Positions 50,470 to 60,720 of a DNA stretch of 64,000 nucleotides are shown here, one piece after another. Made by a program: the position numbers and the translations under genes. The DNA comes from Enterobacter asburiae. Its GTDB lineage: Bacteria > Pseudomonadota > Gammaproteobacteria > Enterobacterales > Enterobacteriaceae. Below the pieces are notes generated by a model. The model saw only the letters and a list, made by a program, of their open reading frames with translations. It did not search any database and was not told where the DNA came from. Numbering within the stretch: the first letter of the stretch is position 1; each line of letters starts with the position of its first letter. The stretch covers positions 4,092,001 through 4,156,000 of the forward strand of contig JAAQVN010000001.1 in the NCBI GenBank assembly GCA_011754535.1. The letters are read 5' to 3'.

Positions 50470-50510
50470 CTTGTGCGCAAGTATTACACCAACAACTAAA
50501 TAGCGCGCTA
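50470..50510. promoter_or_regulatory. Two palindromes between MarR-type and esterase genes
   Basis: CTTGTGCGCAAG at 50470-50481 (one mismatch) and the perfect TAGCGCGCTA at 50501-50510 lie in the 142-base divergent promoter region. Spacing of centres is about three helical turns (30 bases). They are candidate operators for the MarR-family regulator. Confidence 0.5.
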
Positions 50511-50549
50511 CTTATATATCCAATCAAATACGTTAAAAGAGGTACCACT

Positions 50550-51563
50550 ATGAAAACATTAACCGCCATTCTCGTTTCTTCCGTCTTCGCGTCAGCAGCG
50601 GCATCCGCCCAAACCATCAATACTCCGGCCCCGACCGCAGGCGTGCAGGCGTTTCTTAATGTCCTGAACTCTGGCAAAGGGAAACCGATGGAACAGATGA
50701 CCCCGCAGGAGGCCCGCCAGGTACTGATCGGCGCACAGCAAGGTGCCAAACTGCCGCCCGCTCAGGTTTCTGAGAAAACGATCCAGGTAAATGGCCAGGC
50801 CATAAAACTGAAAATAGTGAAACCTGAAAACGCCAGCGGCGCGCTCCCCGTCTTTATGTTCTTCCACGGTGGCGGTTGGGTGCTGGGTGATTACCCAACC
50901 CACGAACGCTTGATCCGCGATCTGGTTCGCGCATCAGGCGCCGCAGCGGTTTACGTTGATTACACCCCGTCACCTGAAGCCCATTTCCCGGTAGCAATCA
51001 ATCAGGCCTATGAGGCGACAAAATGGGTAGCCGAGCACGGCCAGGAAATCGGCGTGGACGGTAGCCGTCTGGGTCTGGTGGGTAACAGCGTGGGCGGCAA
51101 CATGGTGGCTTCGGTGGCGCTGCAGGCCAAACAGTTCAATGGGCCAAAGATTCGCTACAACGTCATGCTCTGGCCGGTTACCGATGCGAACTTTGATACT
51201 GCCTCGTATAACCAGTTCGAAAATGGCTATTTCCTGTCAAAAAACATGATGAAATGGTTCTGGGATAACTACACCACCAGCGCTGCCGATCGCAACAATA
51301 TCCTTGCCTCTCCGCTTCGCGCCACGAGTGCACAGTTGAAAGGCTTCCCGGAAACGCTGATTCAGACAGCTGAGCTGGACGTTCTGCGGGATGAAGGTGA
51401 AGCATTCGGGCGTAAACTGGATGCAGCTGGCGTCCCGGTGACCGTCACGCGCTATAACGGCATGATCCACGACTACGGCCTGCTTAACCCGCTGAGCCAG
51501 GAGCCGACGGTTAAAGTCGCCCTTGAGCAGGCAGGTGCAGCATTGCATGAACACCTGAAATAG
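50550..51563 (+). CDS. Exported alpha/beta-hydrolase (HSL-family esterase)
   Basis: A 337-residue esterase of the hormone-sensitive lipase family. A signal peptide (MKTLTAILVSSVFASAAASA|Q) directs it to the periplasm, unusual for this mostly cytoplasmic family. The oxyanion motif is HGGGW, the nucleophile Ser is in GNSVGG, and the Asp and His are in 'AELDVLRDEG' and 'YNGMIHDYG'. It should cleave short acyl esters. AGAGG precedes the start by seven bases. It is divergent from the OhrR-like gene and ends in its own terminator. Confidence 0.87.
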   Translation: MKTLTAILVSSVFASAAASAQTINTPAPTAGVQAFLNVLNSGKGKPMEQMTPQEARQVLIGAQQGAKLPPAQVSEKTIQVNGQAIKLKIVKPENASGALPVFMFFHGGGWVLGDYPTHERLIRDLVRASGAAAVYVDYTPSPEAHFPVAINQAYEATKWVAEHGQEIGVDGSRLGLVGNSVGGNMVASVALQAKQFNGPKIRYNVMLWPVTDANFDTASYNQFENGYFLSKNMMKWFWDNYTTSAADRNNILASPLRATSAQLKGFPETLIQTAELDVLRDEGEAFGRKLDAAGVPVTVTRYNGMIHDYGLLNPLSQEPTVKVALEQAGAALHEHLK

Positions 51564-51583
51564 GATCGTCATGCTTCACGCTG

Positions 51584-51610
51584 AGCACGGCCCCGGGCCG
51601 TGCTTTTTTA
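51584..51610 (+). terminator. Esterase gene terminator
   Basis: AGCACGGC at 51584-51591 pairs with GCCGTGCT at 51597-51604, followed by TTTTTT. It separates the esterase gene from the urease cluster. Confidence 0.92.
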
Positions 51611-51700
51611 TTTCCTCTATCCATAAGCGACTCATATGACAGCCTTCATTTCCGCCAGGGCATACTGAAACGACCCCGATGGTGAGCAGATGGATGCAGC

Positions 51701-52528
51701 ATGTTAGCAGCTCAGGTCACTGATAATACTTATAAAGGCTGGCAGGCGTCGCTTGCCCTGCAGTTTTGTCACGCCCCTGAGAAAACCCTCCTGCACTCCG
51801 CTCACCACGTCGGGCCGCTTACGGTTCAGCGGCCGTTTTACCCTGAAGGGGAAACGTGCCACCTTTACCTGCTGCACCCTCCCGGCGGCGTCGTGGGGGG
51901 CGATACGCTGGACATTTCCGTTCGGCTCGATGCCAAAAGCCACGCGCTTATCACCATGCCCGGCGCCAGCAAGTTCTACCGCAGCCGCGGCCCGCAGGCG
52001 CGTCTGAGCCAGCACTTTTACCTTGATAACGACGCCACGCTGGAGTGGCTGCCGCAGGACACCATTATCTTCCCCGGCGCGAACGCCGCGCTGCGCTCCG
52101 TTTTTCACCTGAAGGCCTCCAGCACGCTGCTGGCGTGGGAGCTGTACTGTCTGGGTCGCCCGGTTATCGGTGAGACCTTCAGCCACGGCACGATGGAGAG
52201 CCGCCTTGAAATCTGGGTCGACGACGGGCCGCGCCTGATTGAGCGCCAGCATCTTAGCAACGGCGATCTCACGCCCGTCGGCGGGCATCCGTGGATCGGC
52301 ACGCTGCTGTTCTATCCGGCCCGGGAAGAACATCTCGACACGGTGCGCGCGCTGCTCGCCCCGCTGGAAAATTATGCCGGGGCGACGCTTACCGATGACC
52401 TGCTGTCGGTGCGTTTTCTCTCCCACGACAACCTGATTTGCCAGCGGGTGATGCGCGACATCTGGCAATCGCTTCGCCCGCTTCTCACAACCAAAACCGC
52501 CTGTTCGCCGCGCATCTGGCAGACATAA
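51701..52528 (+). CDS. ureD: UreD, urease accessory protein
   Basis: A 275-residue cytoplasmic chaperone similar to Klebsiella UreD ('[33 protein letters not shown]', '[11 protein letters not shown]', '[14 protein letters not shown]'). It binds the urease apoprotein and, with UreF and UreG, channels nickel to the active site. It is first of eight genes on one strand with gaps of at most ten bases, a typical urease operon. The promoter must lie in the 90 bases after the esterase terminator; no NtrC/Nac or UreR site is obvious. Confidence 0.94.
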   Translation: MLAAQVTDNTYKGWQASLALQFCHAPEKTLLHSAHHVGPLTVQRPFYPEGETCHLYLLHPPGGVVGGDTLDISVRLDAKSHALITMPGASKFYRSRGPQARLSQHFYLDNDATLEWLPQDTIIFPGANAALRSVFHLKASSTLLAWELYCLGRPVIGETFSHGTMESRLEIWVDDGPRLIERQHLSNGDLTPVGGHPWIGTLLFYPAREEHLDTVRALLAPLENYAGATLTDDLLSVRFLSHDNLICQRVMRDIWQSLRPLLTTKTACSPRIWQT

Positions 52529-52538
52529 GAGAAACGTT

Positions 52539-52841
52539 ATGGAACTGACTCCCAGAGAAAAAGACAAGCTGTTGCTGTTCACCGCCGCGCTGGTTGCCGA
52601 ACGCCGCCTCGCGCGCGGGGTAAAGCTCAACTACCCGGAATCGGTCGCGCTGATCAGCGCCTTCATTATGGAAGGCGCCCGCGTTGGCGAAACCGTCGCC
52701 TCGCTGATGGAGGCGGGCCGCCACGTCCTGAGGCGCGATCAGGTGATGGAGGGCGTCCCGGAAATGATCCCGGATATTCAGGTGGAAGCCACCTTCCCGG
52801 ACGGTTCCAAGCTCGTCACCGTCCACAACCCGATCGTCTAA
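52539..52841 (+). CDS. ureA: UreA, urease gamma subunit
   Basis: A 100-residue subunit, the usual size of bacterial gamma, with '[23 protein letters not shown]' and '[28 protein letters not shown]'. Three copies of the gamma-beta-alpha unit make the urease that hydrolyses urea to ammonia and carbamate. It starts ten bases after ureD. Confidence 0.97.
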   Translation: MELTPREKDKLLLFTAALVAERRLARGVKLNYPESVALISAFIMEGARVGETVASLMEAGRHVLRRDQVMEGVPEMIPDIQVEATFPDGSKLVTVHNPIV

Positions 52842-52851
52842 GGAGCGCGTG

Positions 52852-53166
52852 ATGATCCCAGGTGAATACCAGATCCAGCCCGGCACTATTACGATCAACG
52901 TCGGGCGAGAAACCCAAAGCGTGATTGTCGAAAACCACGGCGACAGGCCGATCCAGGTCGGCTCGCACTACCACTTTTACGAGGTCAACCCGGCGCTGAA
53001 GTTTGACCGGGAAACCACCAAAGGCTATCGGCTGAACATCCCGGCGGGTACTGCCGTGCGCTTCGAACCCGGCCAGAAGCGGGAAGTGACGCTGGTTCAG
53101 GTGACGGGCGCGCAGCGCATTTTTGGCTTTCGCGGCGAGGTGATGGGCGAGGTGAAACATGGCTGA
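52852..53166 (+). CDS. ureB: UreB, urease beta subunit
   Basis: A 104-residue beta subunit: '[11 protein letters not shown]', '[24 protein letters not shown]', '[16 protein letters not shown]'. A GTG one codon upstream is possible, but AGGAG spacing and homology favour ATG 52852. It overlaps ureC by eight bases, so translation is coupled. Confidence 0.97.
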   Translation: MIPGEYQIQPGTITINVGRETQSVIVENHGDRPIQVGSHYHFYEVNPALKFDRETTKGYRLNIPAGTAVRFEPGQKREVTLVQVTGAQRIFGFRGEVMGEVKHG

Positions 53167-54862
53167 CATTTCACGCCAGGCCTATGCCGACATGTTCGGC
53201 CCCACCACCGGCGATAAGGTCCGGCTTGCAGACAGCGAGCTGTGGATCGAAGTGGAGGACGATTTCACGGTCTACGGCGAAGAGGTCAAGTTCGGCGGCG
53301 GGAAGGTGATCCGCGACGGCATGGGCCAGGGACAGATGACCGCGGACGGCTGCGTGGATCTGGTTCTCACTAATGCGCTGATCGTCGATCACTGGGGGAT
53401 CGTGAAGGCCGATATCGGCGTGAAGAACGGAAGGATCTTTGCCGTCGGTAAAGCCGGGAACCCTGACATTCAGCCTGGCGTGACGATCCCGATTGGCGCG
53501 GCAACGGAAGTGATTGCCGCCGAGGGGAAGATCGTCACCGCCGGCGGGATCGACACCCACATCCACTGGATCTGCCCGCAGCAGGCGGAAGAGGCGCTGG
53601 TCTCCGGCGTCACCACCATGATCGGCGGCGGCACCGGACCGGCGGCGGGCACCAACGCCACCACCTGTACGCCGGGGCCATGGTATATCGCACGCATGCT
53701 GCAGGCTGCCGATACGCTGCCGGTGAATATCGGCCTGCTCGGCAAGGGGAACGGCTCCAACCCGGACGCCCTTCGCGAGCAGATTGCCGCCGGCGCCATC
53801 GGGCTGAAGATCCACGAAGACTGGGGTGCGACGCCCGCGGCGATCAACTGCTCGCTGGAAGTCGCGGAAGAGATGGATATTCAGGTGGCGCTGCACAGCG
53901 ACACGCTGAACGAGTCCGGGTTTGTCGAAGACACGCTGGCGGCTATCGCCGGGCGCACCATCCACACCTTCCACACCGAAGGCGCGGGCGGCGGCCACGC
54001 GCCGGATATTATCACCGCCTGCGCGCACCCGAATATTCTGCCCTCCTCCACCAACCCGACCCTGCCCTACACGGTGAACACCATCGACGAGCATCTCGAC
54101 ATGCTGATGGTCTGCCATCACCTCGATCCGGATATCGCCGAGGACGTGGCGTTTGCCGAATCGCGCATTCGCCGGGAAACCATCGCCGCGGAAGACGTGC
54201 TGCACGACATCGGCGCGTTCTCGCTCACCTCGTCAGATTCACAGGCCATGGGCCGCGTCGGGGAAGTGATTATCCGCACCTGGCAGGTGGCACACCGCAT
54301 GAAGGTCCAGCGCGGCGCGCTGCCGGAAGAGACGGGCGAGAACGATAACTTCCGCGTGAAGCGCTATGTCGCCAAGTACACCATTAACCCGGCGCTCACC
54401 CACGGCATCGCCCACGAAGTCGGTTCGATTGAGGCGGGCAAGCTTGCGGATCTGGTGGTCTGGTCCCCGGCGTTCTTCGGCGTCAAGCCCGCCACCATCG
54501 TCAAGGGCGGGATGATCGCCTGTGCGCCAATGGGTGATATCAACGCCTCGATCCCAACGCCGCAGCCGGTGCATTATCGTCCGATGTTTGGATCGCTGGG
54601 CGCCGCGCGCCACGCCACACGGCTGACGTTTATCTCGCAGGCCGCCAGTGCGAACGGCATCCCGCAGCAGCTCAACCTGCAGAGCGCCACCGCGGTGGTG
54701 AAAGGCTGCCGGACGGTGAAAAAGGCGGACATGATCCACAACGGTTTACAGCCGAACATCACCGTCGACTCACAAACCTATGAGGTGCGCGTCGACGGCG
54801 AACTGATAACCAGCGAACCGGCCGACGTTCTGCCGATGGCGCAACGCTATTTCCTGTTTTGA
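53159..54862 (+). CDS. ureC: UreC, urease alpha (catalytic) subunit
   Basis: A 567-residue catalytic subunit. The nickel ligands fall at exactly the Klebsiella positions: His134 and His136 (DTHIHW), Lys217 carbamylated (GLKIHEDWG), His246 (VALHSDT), His272 (TFHTEG) and Asp360 (TSSDSQ); His320 in the active-site flap (VCHHLDP) is also present. All residues for activity are intact. The enzyme releases ammonia and raises pH. Confidence 0.98.
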   Translation: MADISRQAYADMFGPTTGDKVRLADSELWIEVEDDFTVYGEEVKFGGGKVIRDGMGQGQMTADGCVDLVLTNALIVDHWGIVKADIGVKNGRIFAVGKAGNPDIQPGVTIPIGAATEVIAAEGKIVTAGGIDTHIHWICPQQAEEALVSGVTTMIGGGTGPAAGTNATTCTPGPWYIARMLQAADTLPVNIGLLGKGNGSNPDALREQIAAGAIGLKIHEDWGATPAAINCSLEVAEEMDIQVALHSDTLNESGFVEDTLAAIAGRTIHTFHTEGAGGGHAPDIITACAHPNILPSSTNPTLPYTVNTIDEHLDMLMVCHHLDPDIAEDVAFAESRIRRETIAAEDVLHDIGAFSLTSSDSQAMGRVGEVIIRTWQVAHRMKVQRGALPEETGENDNFRVKRYVAKYTINPALTHGIAHEVGSIEAGKLADLVVWSPAFFGVKPATIVKGGMIACAPMGDINASIPTPQPVHYRPMFGSLGAARHATRLTFISQAASANGIPQQLNLQSATAVVKGCRTVKKADMIHNGLQPNITVDSQTYEVRVDGELITSEPADVLPMAQRYFLF

Positions 54863-54871
54863 GGAGTGATG

Positions 54872-55336
54872 ATGATCTATTTAACCCAACGCCTGGACCA
54901 CGCGCACCCGATCACCGCCAGCGTCACGCTGCCGATTGACGTGCGGGTGAAAAGCCGTGCCCGCGTGTCGCTGAACGACGGGCGCGAAGCCGGGCTGATG
55001 CTGCCGCGCGGCCTGCTGCTGCGCGGGGGCGACCTGCTGACCACCGACGACGGCAGTGAGGTGATCGAAGTGATCGCAGCGGCTGAGTCCGTCTCCGTGG
55101 TGCGCTGCGCCGACCCGTTCCTGATGGCCCGCGCCTGCTACCACCTGGGCAACCGCCACGTGCCGCTGCAGGTCATACCCGGCGAGCTTCGCTATCACCA
55201 CGACCACGTTCTCGACAACATGCTGCGCCAGTTCGGGCTGGACGTAACCTACGCCAGCCTGCCATTTGAACCGGAAGCGGGCGCGTACGCCAGCGATGCC
55301 CACAGCCACAGCCATTCTCACGCTCATTCACATTAA
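54872..55336 (+). CDS. ureE: UreE, urease nickel metallochaperone
   Basis: A 154-residue metallochaperone with the peptide-binding N-terminal domain ('LPIDVRVKSRARVSLNDGR') and metal-binding domain ('GNRHVPLQVIPGELRYHHDHVLDNML'), ending in a His-rich tail of alternating His and Ser/Ala (HSHSHSHAHSH). The tail stores several nickel ions. The third of three nearby starts (54866, 54869, 54872) has the best spacing from GAGGAG. Confidence 0.94.
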   Translation: MIYLTQRLDHAHPITASVTLPIDVRVKSRARVSLNDGREAGLMLPRGLLLRGGDLLTTDDGSEVIEVIAAAESVSVVRCADPFLMARACYHLGNRHVPLQVIPGELRYHHDHVLDNMLRQFGLDVTYASLPFEPEAGAYASDAHSHSHSHAHSH

Positions 55337-55345
55337 GGACTCCTC

Positions 55346-55885
55346 ATGCGCAAGTATTTACCGCTGTTTCTGCTGGCCGTTTCCGTACCGGCGCTCGCCC
55401 ATCCCGGCCACGGTGCCGACAGCTTTCAGGCCGGCTTTCTCCACCCGCTAACCGGGCTCGATCACCTGCTGATGTTAGCAGGCGCCGGCGTGCTCTCGGC
55501 GCTGAGCGGCCGCAAGCTCCTGCTGCCGTTTGCCACCCTCGGCATGATGCTCGTTGGCGCCATTGCGGGCAACCTGCTCGGCGGCTTCAGCGGCATGGAG
55601 ATGCTGATTATCGCCTCGCTGGCGGTATCCGGCGTGATGATGTTTAAAACTGAAAACCGTCTGCTGCTGGCGGTGCCTGCCCTGGCGATGTTCCACGGCT
55701 GGGCGCACGGCGTGGAGATGTCCGGCCACAACTTCTGGCTCTTCACCAGCGGCTTTATGTTCGCCAGTGCCACGATGCTGTGCGCCAGTTTCGCCGCAGG
55801 GCTGCTGCTTCGCCGTCACGACGGCCTGCGTAAAACCTTCGGCGGCGGGCTGATCGTCTCCGCCCTGCTGGCGCTGATGAGCTGA
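55346..55885 (+). CDS. ureJ: UreJ, HupE/UreJ-family nickel permease
   Basis: A 179-residue membrane protein with a cleavable signal and about six hydrophobic segments. It begins the mature part with the metal-binding HPGHG and carries '[16 protein letters not shown]' typical of HupE/UreJ. It is probably a nickel importer serving urease. It lies between ureE and ureF; the Klebsiella ureDABCEFG operon lacks it as I recall. It overlaps ureF by one base. Confidence 0.9.
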   Translation: MRKYLPLFLLAVSVPALAHPGHGADSFQAGFLHPLTGLDHLLMLAGAGVLSALSGRKLLLPFATLGMMLVGAIAGNLLGGFSGMEMLIIASLAVSGVMMFKTENRLLLAVPALAMFHGWAHGVEMSGHNFWLFTSGFMFASATMLCASFAAGLLLRRHDGLRKTFGGGLIVSALLALMS

Positions 55886-56559
55886 TGGAGCACGCCCGCC
55901 AGAGGCTGCGCCTGATGCAGCTCTCCAGCAGCAGCCTGCCGGTCGGGTCGTTTACCTGGTCACAGGGGCTGGAGTGGGCCGTTGAGGCGGGCTGGGTAAC
56001 CGACGCCGGGGCCTTTAAACGCTGGCAAATTCAGCAGATGGAGCAGAGCTTTTTCTGCGTCGATCTGCCGCTGTTTATCCGTCTTTATCAGGCCTGTGAG
56101 CGTAGCGATCTTACAAGTGCAAAACGCTGGACGGCATACCTTCTCGCCTGCCGGGAAACGCGCGAGCTGCGCGAAGAGGAGCGCAACCGCGGGGCGGCCT
56201 TTACCCGTCTGGTTAAAAGCTGGGAGCCGGACTGCCCGGCAGAGTGGCTGTCGCTGTTTGCGCAGAGCCAGCTCTGCGGCATGGCGTGGCTTGGCGTTCG
56301 CTGGGGCATTGGCGCGCATGAGCTGGCGCTGAGCCTCGGCTACAGCTGGATTGAGAGCGCGGTGATGGCGGGCGTCAAGCTGGTGCCGTTTGGGCAACAG
56401 GCCGCGCAGCAGCTGATTATCGAGCTGAGCGACCACTACGCCGCTGGTTTTGAACAGGCATTTTTACGTCGCGACGACGCGCTGGGGGCAGCAACGCCGC
56501 TCTCCGCCATCGCCTCCGCGCGCCACGAAACCCAATATTCACGACTATTCCGTTCCTGA
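55885..56559 (+). CDS. ureF: UreF, urease accessory protein
   Basis: A 224-residue all-helical accessory protein: '[29 protein letters not shown]' at the start and '[17 protein letters not shown]' near the end. It bridges UreD and UreG in the nickel-insertion complex and gates GTP hydrolysis. The ATG shares a base with the ureJ stop. Confidence 0.95.
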   Translation: MEHARQRLRLMQLSSSSLPVGSFTWSQGLEWAVEAGWVTDAGAFKRWQIQQMEQSFFCVDLPLFIRLYQACERSDLTSAKRWTAYLLACRETRELREEERNRGAAFTRLVKSWEPDCPAEWLSLFAQSQLCGMAWLGVRWGIGAHELALSLGYSWIESAVMAGVKLVPFGQQAAQQLIIELSDHYAAGFEQAFLRRDDALGAATPLSAIASARHETQYSRLFRS

Positions 56560-56568
56560 GGAGTCAAC

Positions 56569-57186
56569 ATGGCTGATTACAAACATCCCCTGCGCGTGGG
56601 CGTGGGTGGCCCGGTAGGGTCGGGAAAAACCGCGCTGCTGGAAGCGCTCTGCAAGGCAATGCGCAACACGTATCACCTGGCGGTGGTGACCAACGATATC
56701 TACACCAAAGAGGATCAGCGCATCCTCACCGAGGCGGGCGCGCTGGAGCCGGAGCGCATCGTGGGCGTGGAGACGGGCGGCTGTCCGCATACTGCCATCC
56801 GCGAAGATGCCTCAATGAACCTGGCGGCGGTGGAAGCGTTGAGCGAGAAGTTCGGCAATCTGGATCTGATCTTCGTTGAAAGCGGCGGCGATAACCTGAG
56901 CGCCACCTTCAGCCCGGAGCTGGCGGATCTGACCATCTATGTGATCGACGTTGCCGAAGGGGAAAAAATTCCGCGCAAGGGCGGACCGGGGATCACCAAA
57001 TCCGACTTTTTGGTGATAAACAAAACCGACCTCGCGCCGTACGTGGGGGCGTCGCTGGAGGTGATGGAGCGCGATACTAACCGCATGCGCGGCGAGCGTC
57101 CCTGGACGTTTACCAATCTTAAAGCGGGAGACGGTTTAGCGACGATTATTGCGTTTCTGGAAGAGAAAGGGATGCTGCGGATGTAG
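56569..57186 (+). CDS. ureG: UreG, urease accessory GTPase
   Basis: A 205-residue SIMIBI GTPase. The P-loop is GGPVGSGKT, the nickel-binding CPH motif is in '[17 protein letters not shown]', and '[17 protein letters not shown]' and '[10 protein letters not shown]' give the remaining switch and base-specificity motifs. It binds GTP and nickel and delivers the metal to urease. Last gene of the cluster; a palindromic hairpin follows. Confidence 0.97.
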   Translation: MADYKHPLRVGVGGPVGSGKTALLEALCKAMRNTYHLAVVTNDIYTKEDQRILTEAGALEPERIVGVETGGCPHTAIREDASMNLAAVEALSEKFGNLDLIFVESGGDNLSATFSPELADLTIYVIDVAEGEKIPRKGGPGITKSDFLVINKTDLAPYVGASLEVMERDTNRMRGERPWTFTNLKAGDGLATIIAFLEEKGMLRM

Positions 57187-57196
57187 TTGTAAATTT

Positions 57197-57219
57197 CCCT
57201 CTCCCCTGTGGGGAGAGGG
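57197..57219. terminator. CCCTCTCCCC palindrome after ureG
   Basis: A perfect 10-pair stem, CCCTCTCCCC (57197-57206) and GGGGAGAGGG (57210-57219), loop TGT, between convergent ureG and tsaD. On the minus strand it is followed by AAATTT. It is a member of the window-wide CCCTCTCCC family. Confidence 0.72.
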
Positions 57220-57228
57220 TCAGGGGGA

Positions 57229-58242
57229 TTACGCCTCCGGCAGTTCCGCCAGCGGCCAGCGCGGACGCACGGACACGCTCAGGTCGGACGTTGCACCCGC
57301 ATTCAGGCGCACCATTCCGGCGTAAGCGATCATCGCGCCGTTATCGGTACAGAATTCCGGACGCGCGTAGAACACTTCCCCGCGGCGCTTTTGCATCATC
57401 TCGGCGAGCTTCGCGCGCAGCGTGCGGTTAGCGCTGACGCCGCCCGCCATCACCAGACGCTTAAAGCCGGTCTGATCCAGCGCGCGCTTGCACTTGATCA
57501 TCAGCGTGTCCACCACCGCATCTTCAAACGCGCGGGCGATATCGGCGCGGGTCTGCTCGCTGTCGTCGTTATTACGGATGGTATTCGCCGCGAAGGTTTT
57601 CAGCCCGGAGAAGCTGAAATCCAGCCCCGGACGGTCGGTCATCGGACGCGGGAAGACAAAGCGCCCTTCCGTTCCCTGTGACGCCATTTTCGAGAGCATC
57701 GGGCCGCCCGGGTAATCGAGACCCAGCAGCTTGGCGGTTTTGTCGAAGGCTTCACCGGCGGCATCGTCGATCGACTCGCCCAGCAGCTCGTACTTGCCAA
57801 TGCCCGTTACGCTAATCAGTTGGGTATGCCCACCCGAGACCAGCAGCGCCACAAACGGGAATTCAGGCGGATTTTCTTCCAGCATAGGTGCCAGAAGGTG
57901 CCCTTCCATATGGTGAACCGGAATGGCCGGAACATCCCACGCGAAGGCCAGCGACCGGCCAACCGTCGCGCCAACCAGCAGCGCACCGACCAGGCCCGGC
58001 CCCGCGGTATAGGCCACGGCGTCAATATCGGTTGAGCTTAATCCGGCCTCTTTCAGCGCCGCCTGAATCAGGGGAACCGTTTTACGCACGTGGTCACGAG
58101 AGGCCAGTTCCGGCACGACGCCGCCGTAGTCAGCGTGCAATTTCACCTGACTATACAGCTGGTTGGCCAGAAGCCCTTTTTCGTCGTCGTAAATGGCGAT
58201 GCCGGTTTCATCGCAGGATGTTTCAATACCCAGTACACGCAT
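57229..58242 (-). CDS. tsaD: TsaD, tRNA N6-threonylcarbamoyltransferase
   Basis: A 337-residue ASKHA-fold enzyme, same length as in E. coli. Metal ligands His111 and His115 are in '[11 protein letters not shown]'; '[10 protein letters not shown]' opens the nucleotide-binding domain, and '[12 protein letters not shown]' is conserved. With TsaB and TsaE it transfers threonylcarbamoyl to A37 of tRNAs reading ANN codons. It is divergent from rpsU. Confidence 0.98.
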   Translation of the reverse strand: MRVLGIETSCDETGIAIYDDEKGLLANQLYSQVKLHADYGGVVPELASRDHVRKTVPLIQAALKEAGLSSTDIDAVAYTAGPGLVGALLVGATVGRSLAFAWDVPAIPVHHMEGHLLAPMLEENPPEFPFVALLVSGGHTQLISVTGIGKYELLGESIDDAAGEAFDKTAKLLGLDYPGGPMLSKMASQGTEGRFVFPRPMTDRPGLDFSFSGLKTFAANTIRNNDDSEQTRADIARAFEDAVVDTLMIKCKRALDQTGFKRLVMAGGVSANRTLRAKLAEMMQKRRGEVFYARPEFCTDNGAMIAYAGMVRLNAGATSDLSVSVRPRWPLAELPEA

Positions 58243-58378
58243 GACTTGTTTTACCTCGTTTCAATACCGCGCAGTGTAGAGCCTGGGCGGGTTGATGTAA
58301 AACTTTGTTCGCCCCAGGAGGAAGGCTCGTGTATACTCCTCACCCTTATTAAAGTCCCTTTCAAAATCGCATCGGTGC

Positions 58379-58408
58379 TTTACAAAGCAGCAGCATTTGC
58401 AGTAAAAT
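58379..58408 (+). promoter_or_regulatory. Promoter of the rpsU-dnaG-rpoD operon
   Basis: TTTACA at 58379-58384, 18-base spacer, TAAAAT at 58403-58408 is a good sigma-70 match 71 bases before rpsU. A second likely -10, TATACT at 58332-58337, lies upstream. Two tandem promoters before rpsU are also known in E. coli. Confidence 0.65.
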
Positions 58409-58439
58409 TCCGCACCATTTTGAAATAAGCTGGCGTTGA

Positions 58440-58694
<255 letters not shown>

Positions 58695-58698
58695 TCTC

Positions 58699-58718
58699 TT
58701 GAGGGTCAACACCCTCAA
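58699..58718 (+). terminator. Small hairpin after rpsU
   Basis: TTGAGGGT at 58699-58706 and ACCCTCAA at 58711-58718 with loop CAAC form a perfect 8-pair stem directly after the rpsU stop, without a T run. It may protect the rpsU mRNA end rather than stop transcription. Confidence 0.6.
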
Positions 58719-58744
58719 TTGACAGACAGAGTAGTAGTCGTAAG

Positions 58745-58783
58745 GCCGTGCTTCCGGAAGGAATGCGCGGCTTGTTTTCGTTT
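58745..58783 (+). terminator. Partial terminator between rpsU and dnaG
   Basis: GCCGTGC (58745-58751) pairs with GCGCGGC (58765-58771, one G-U), with an inner TTCCGGAA palindrome, followed by TTGTTTTCGTTT. E. coli has a known leaky terminator here that lowers dnaG expression. Confidence 0.75.
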
Positions 58784-58809
58784 ATAAGTCGCTTAAATTT
58801 TTGGGGCAT

Positions 58810-60555
58810 ATGGCCGGAAGAATCCCACGCGTTTTCATCAATGACCTGCTCGCCAGAACCGACATCGTCGATCTCATCGACGCGCGGGTAAAGCTGAAAA
58901 AGCAGGGCAAGAACTACCATGCGTGCTGTCCGTTCCATAACGAAAAAACCCCCTCCTTCACCGTAAACGGTGAAAAGCAGTTTTACCATTGCTTCGGCTG
59001 TGGCGCACACGGTAATGCCGTCGATTTTTTGATGAACTACGACAAGCTCGAGTTCGTTGAAACCGTCGAAGAGCTGGCGGCGATGCATAACCTTGAAGTG
59101 CCGTATGAAGCAGGCAGTGGGCCAAGTCAGATCGAGCGCCATCAACGGCAAACGCTGTATCAACTGATGGATGGCCTGAATTCGTTTTACCAACAGTCTC
59201 TTAAGCACTCTGCGGCTGAGCCTGCGCGTCAGTATCTGAACAAGCGCGGACTGAGCGACGATGTGATTGCGCGTTTCGCTATTGGTTACGCCCCGCCCGG
59301 CTGGGACAACGTGTTAAAGCGTTTTGGCGGCAATAGCGAAGATCGTAAATCTCTCATCGACGCAGGCATGCTGGTCACCAACGACCAGGGACGAAGCTAC
59401 GATCGCTTCCGTGAACGGGTGATGTTCCCGATCCGCGACAAGCGTGGCCGGGTGATTGGTTTTGGTGGTCGCGTGCTGGGTGATGCCCTGCCGAAATACC
59501 TCAACTCTCCGGAAACCGATATTTTCCATAAGGGCCGTCAGCTTTACGGTCTTTATGAGGCGCAGCAGGATAACGCGGAACCTCCGCGTCTTCTGGTCGT
59601 CGAAGGCTATATGGACGTCGTTGCGCTGGCGCAGTACGACATCAACTACGCGGTTGCGTCGCTAGGTACGTCCACCACCGCCGATCATATTCAACTGCTG
59701 TTCAGGGTGACCAACAACGTCATCTGCTGTTACGACGGTGACCGCGCTGGACGCGACGCCGCCTGGCGAGCGCTGGAAACCGCGCTGCCGTATATGACCG
59801 ACGGGCGTCAGCTACGCTTTATGTTCCTGCCCGACGGTGAAGACCCGGATACGCTGGTGCGTAAAGAGGGCAAAGCGGCGTTTGAAGCGCGGATGGAGCA
59901 GGCTCAGCCGCTCTCCACGTTTTTGTTTAACAGCCTGATGCCGCAGGTTGATTTGAGTACCCCTGACGGGCGCGCGCAGCTCAGTACGCTGGCGCTGCCG
60001 TTAATCAGCCAGGTGCCCGGCGAAACGCTGCGCATCTATCTGCGTCAGGAGTTAGGCAACAAGCTCGGCATTCTGGATGACAGCCAGCTTGAACGTTTAA
60101 TGCCTAAACAGGCTGAAAACGGCACGGTTCGCCCCGCGCCTCAGCTAAAACGCACAACCATGCGTATACTGATAGGGTTGCTGGTACAAAACCCCGAGCT
60201 CGCGCCGCAGGTGCCGTCGCTGGCGGGTTTGAACCACGAAAAATTGCCCGGGCTTGGCTTATTTTCAGAACTGGTCAACACGTGTTTGTCTCAGCCAGGT
60301 CTGACCACCGGACAACTTTTAGAACATTATCGCGGCACAAAAGAGGCCGCTACCCTTGAAAAATTGTCGATGTGGGACGATATAGCTGATAAGGACATTG
60401 CAGAAAAAACGTTCACCGACTCGCTCAACCATATGTTTGATTCGATGCTTGAGCTGCGCCAGGAAGAGTTGATAGCTCGCGAGCGCACGCACGGCTTAAG
60501 CAGCGAAGAACGCCGGGAGCTCTGGATGATTAACCAGGAACTGGCGAAGAAATAA
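58810..60555 (+). CDS. dnaG: DnaG, DNA primase
   Basis: A 581-residue primase. The zinc-binding domain has 'HACCPFHNEKTPSF' and 'YHCFGCGAHGNA' (CHC2 type); the TOPRIM core has 'VVEGYMDVVAL' and 'CYDGDRAGRDAAWRA'; the C-terminal domain binds DnaB helicase. It lays RNA primers at forks. The start is preceded only by GGGG at three bases, a poor ribosome site, in line with its low expression in E. coli. An upstream in-frame start at 58801 is less likely. Confidence 0.98.
   Translation: MAGRIPRVFINDLLARTDIVDLIDARVKLKKQGKNYHACCPFHNEKTPSFTVNGEKQFYHCFGCGAHGNAVDFLMNYDKLEFVETVEELAAMHNLEVPYEAGSGPSQIERHQRQTLYQLMDGLNSFYQQSLKHSAAEPARQYLNKRGLSDDVIARFAIGYAPPGWDNVLKRFGGNSEDRKSLIDAGMLVTNDQGRSYDRFRERVMFPIRDKRGRVIGFGGRVLGDALPKYLNSPETDIFHKGRQLYGLYEAQQDNAEPPRLLVVEGYMDVVALAQYDINYAVASLGTSTTADHIQLLFRVTNNVICCYDGDRAGRDAAWRALETALPYMTDGRQLRFMFLPDGEDPDTLVRKEGKAAFEARMEQAQPLSTFLFNSLMPQVDLSTPDGRAQLSTLALPLISQVPGETLRIYLRQELGNKLGILDDSQLERLMPKQAENGTVRPAPQLKRTTMRILIGLLVQNPELAPQVPSLAGLNHEKLPGLGLFSELVNTCLSQPGLTTGQLLEHYRGTKEAATLEKLSMWDDIADKDIAEKTFTDSLNHMFDSMLELRQEELIARERTHGLSSEERRELWMINQELAKK
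60353..60385 (+). promoter_or_regulatory. Sigma-32 heat-shock promoter for rpoD inside dnaG
   Basis: CCCTTGAAA at 60353-60361 and a -10 region CGATATAG beginning at 60378, 16 bases apart, in the dnaG 3-prime end. The sequence matches, as I recall it, the E. coli Phs promoter that raises rpoD after heat shock. Confidence 0.65.
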
Positions 60556-60720
60556 GTCAAAGACAACAGTATTTAACGGCTTAAGTGCCGAATATCGATC
60601 GGGAAGCCCCCGGCAGCCGCACTGAGAGGCAGCGGCAAAAATATAAGTACGCCCTCGCTTTAAAGGTTGGCAGCCCCATCGCCGACACCAATCAAACGAA
60701 TTAAGTGTGGATACCGTCTT

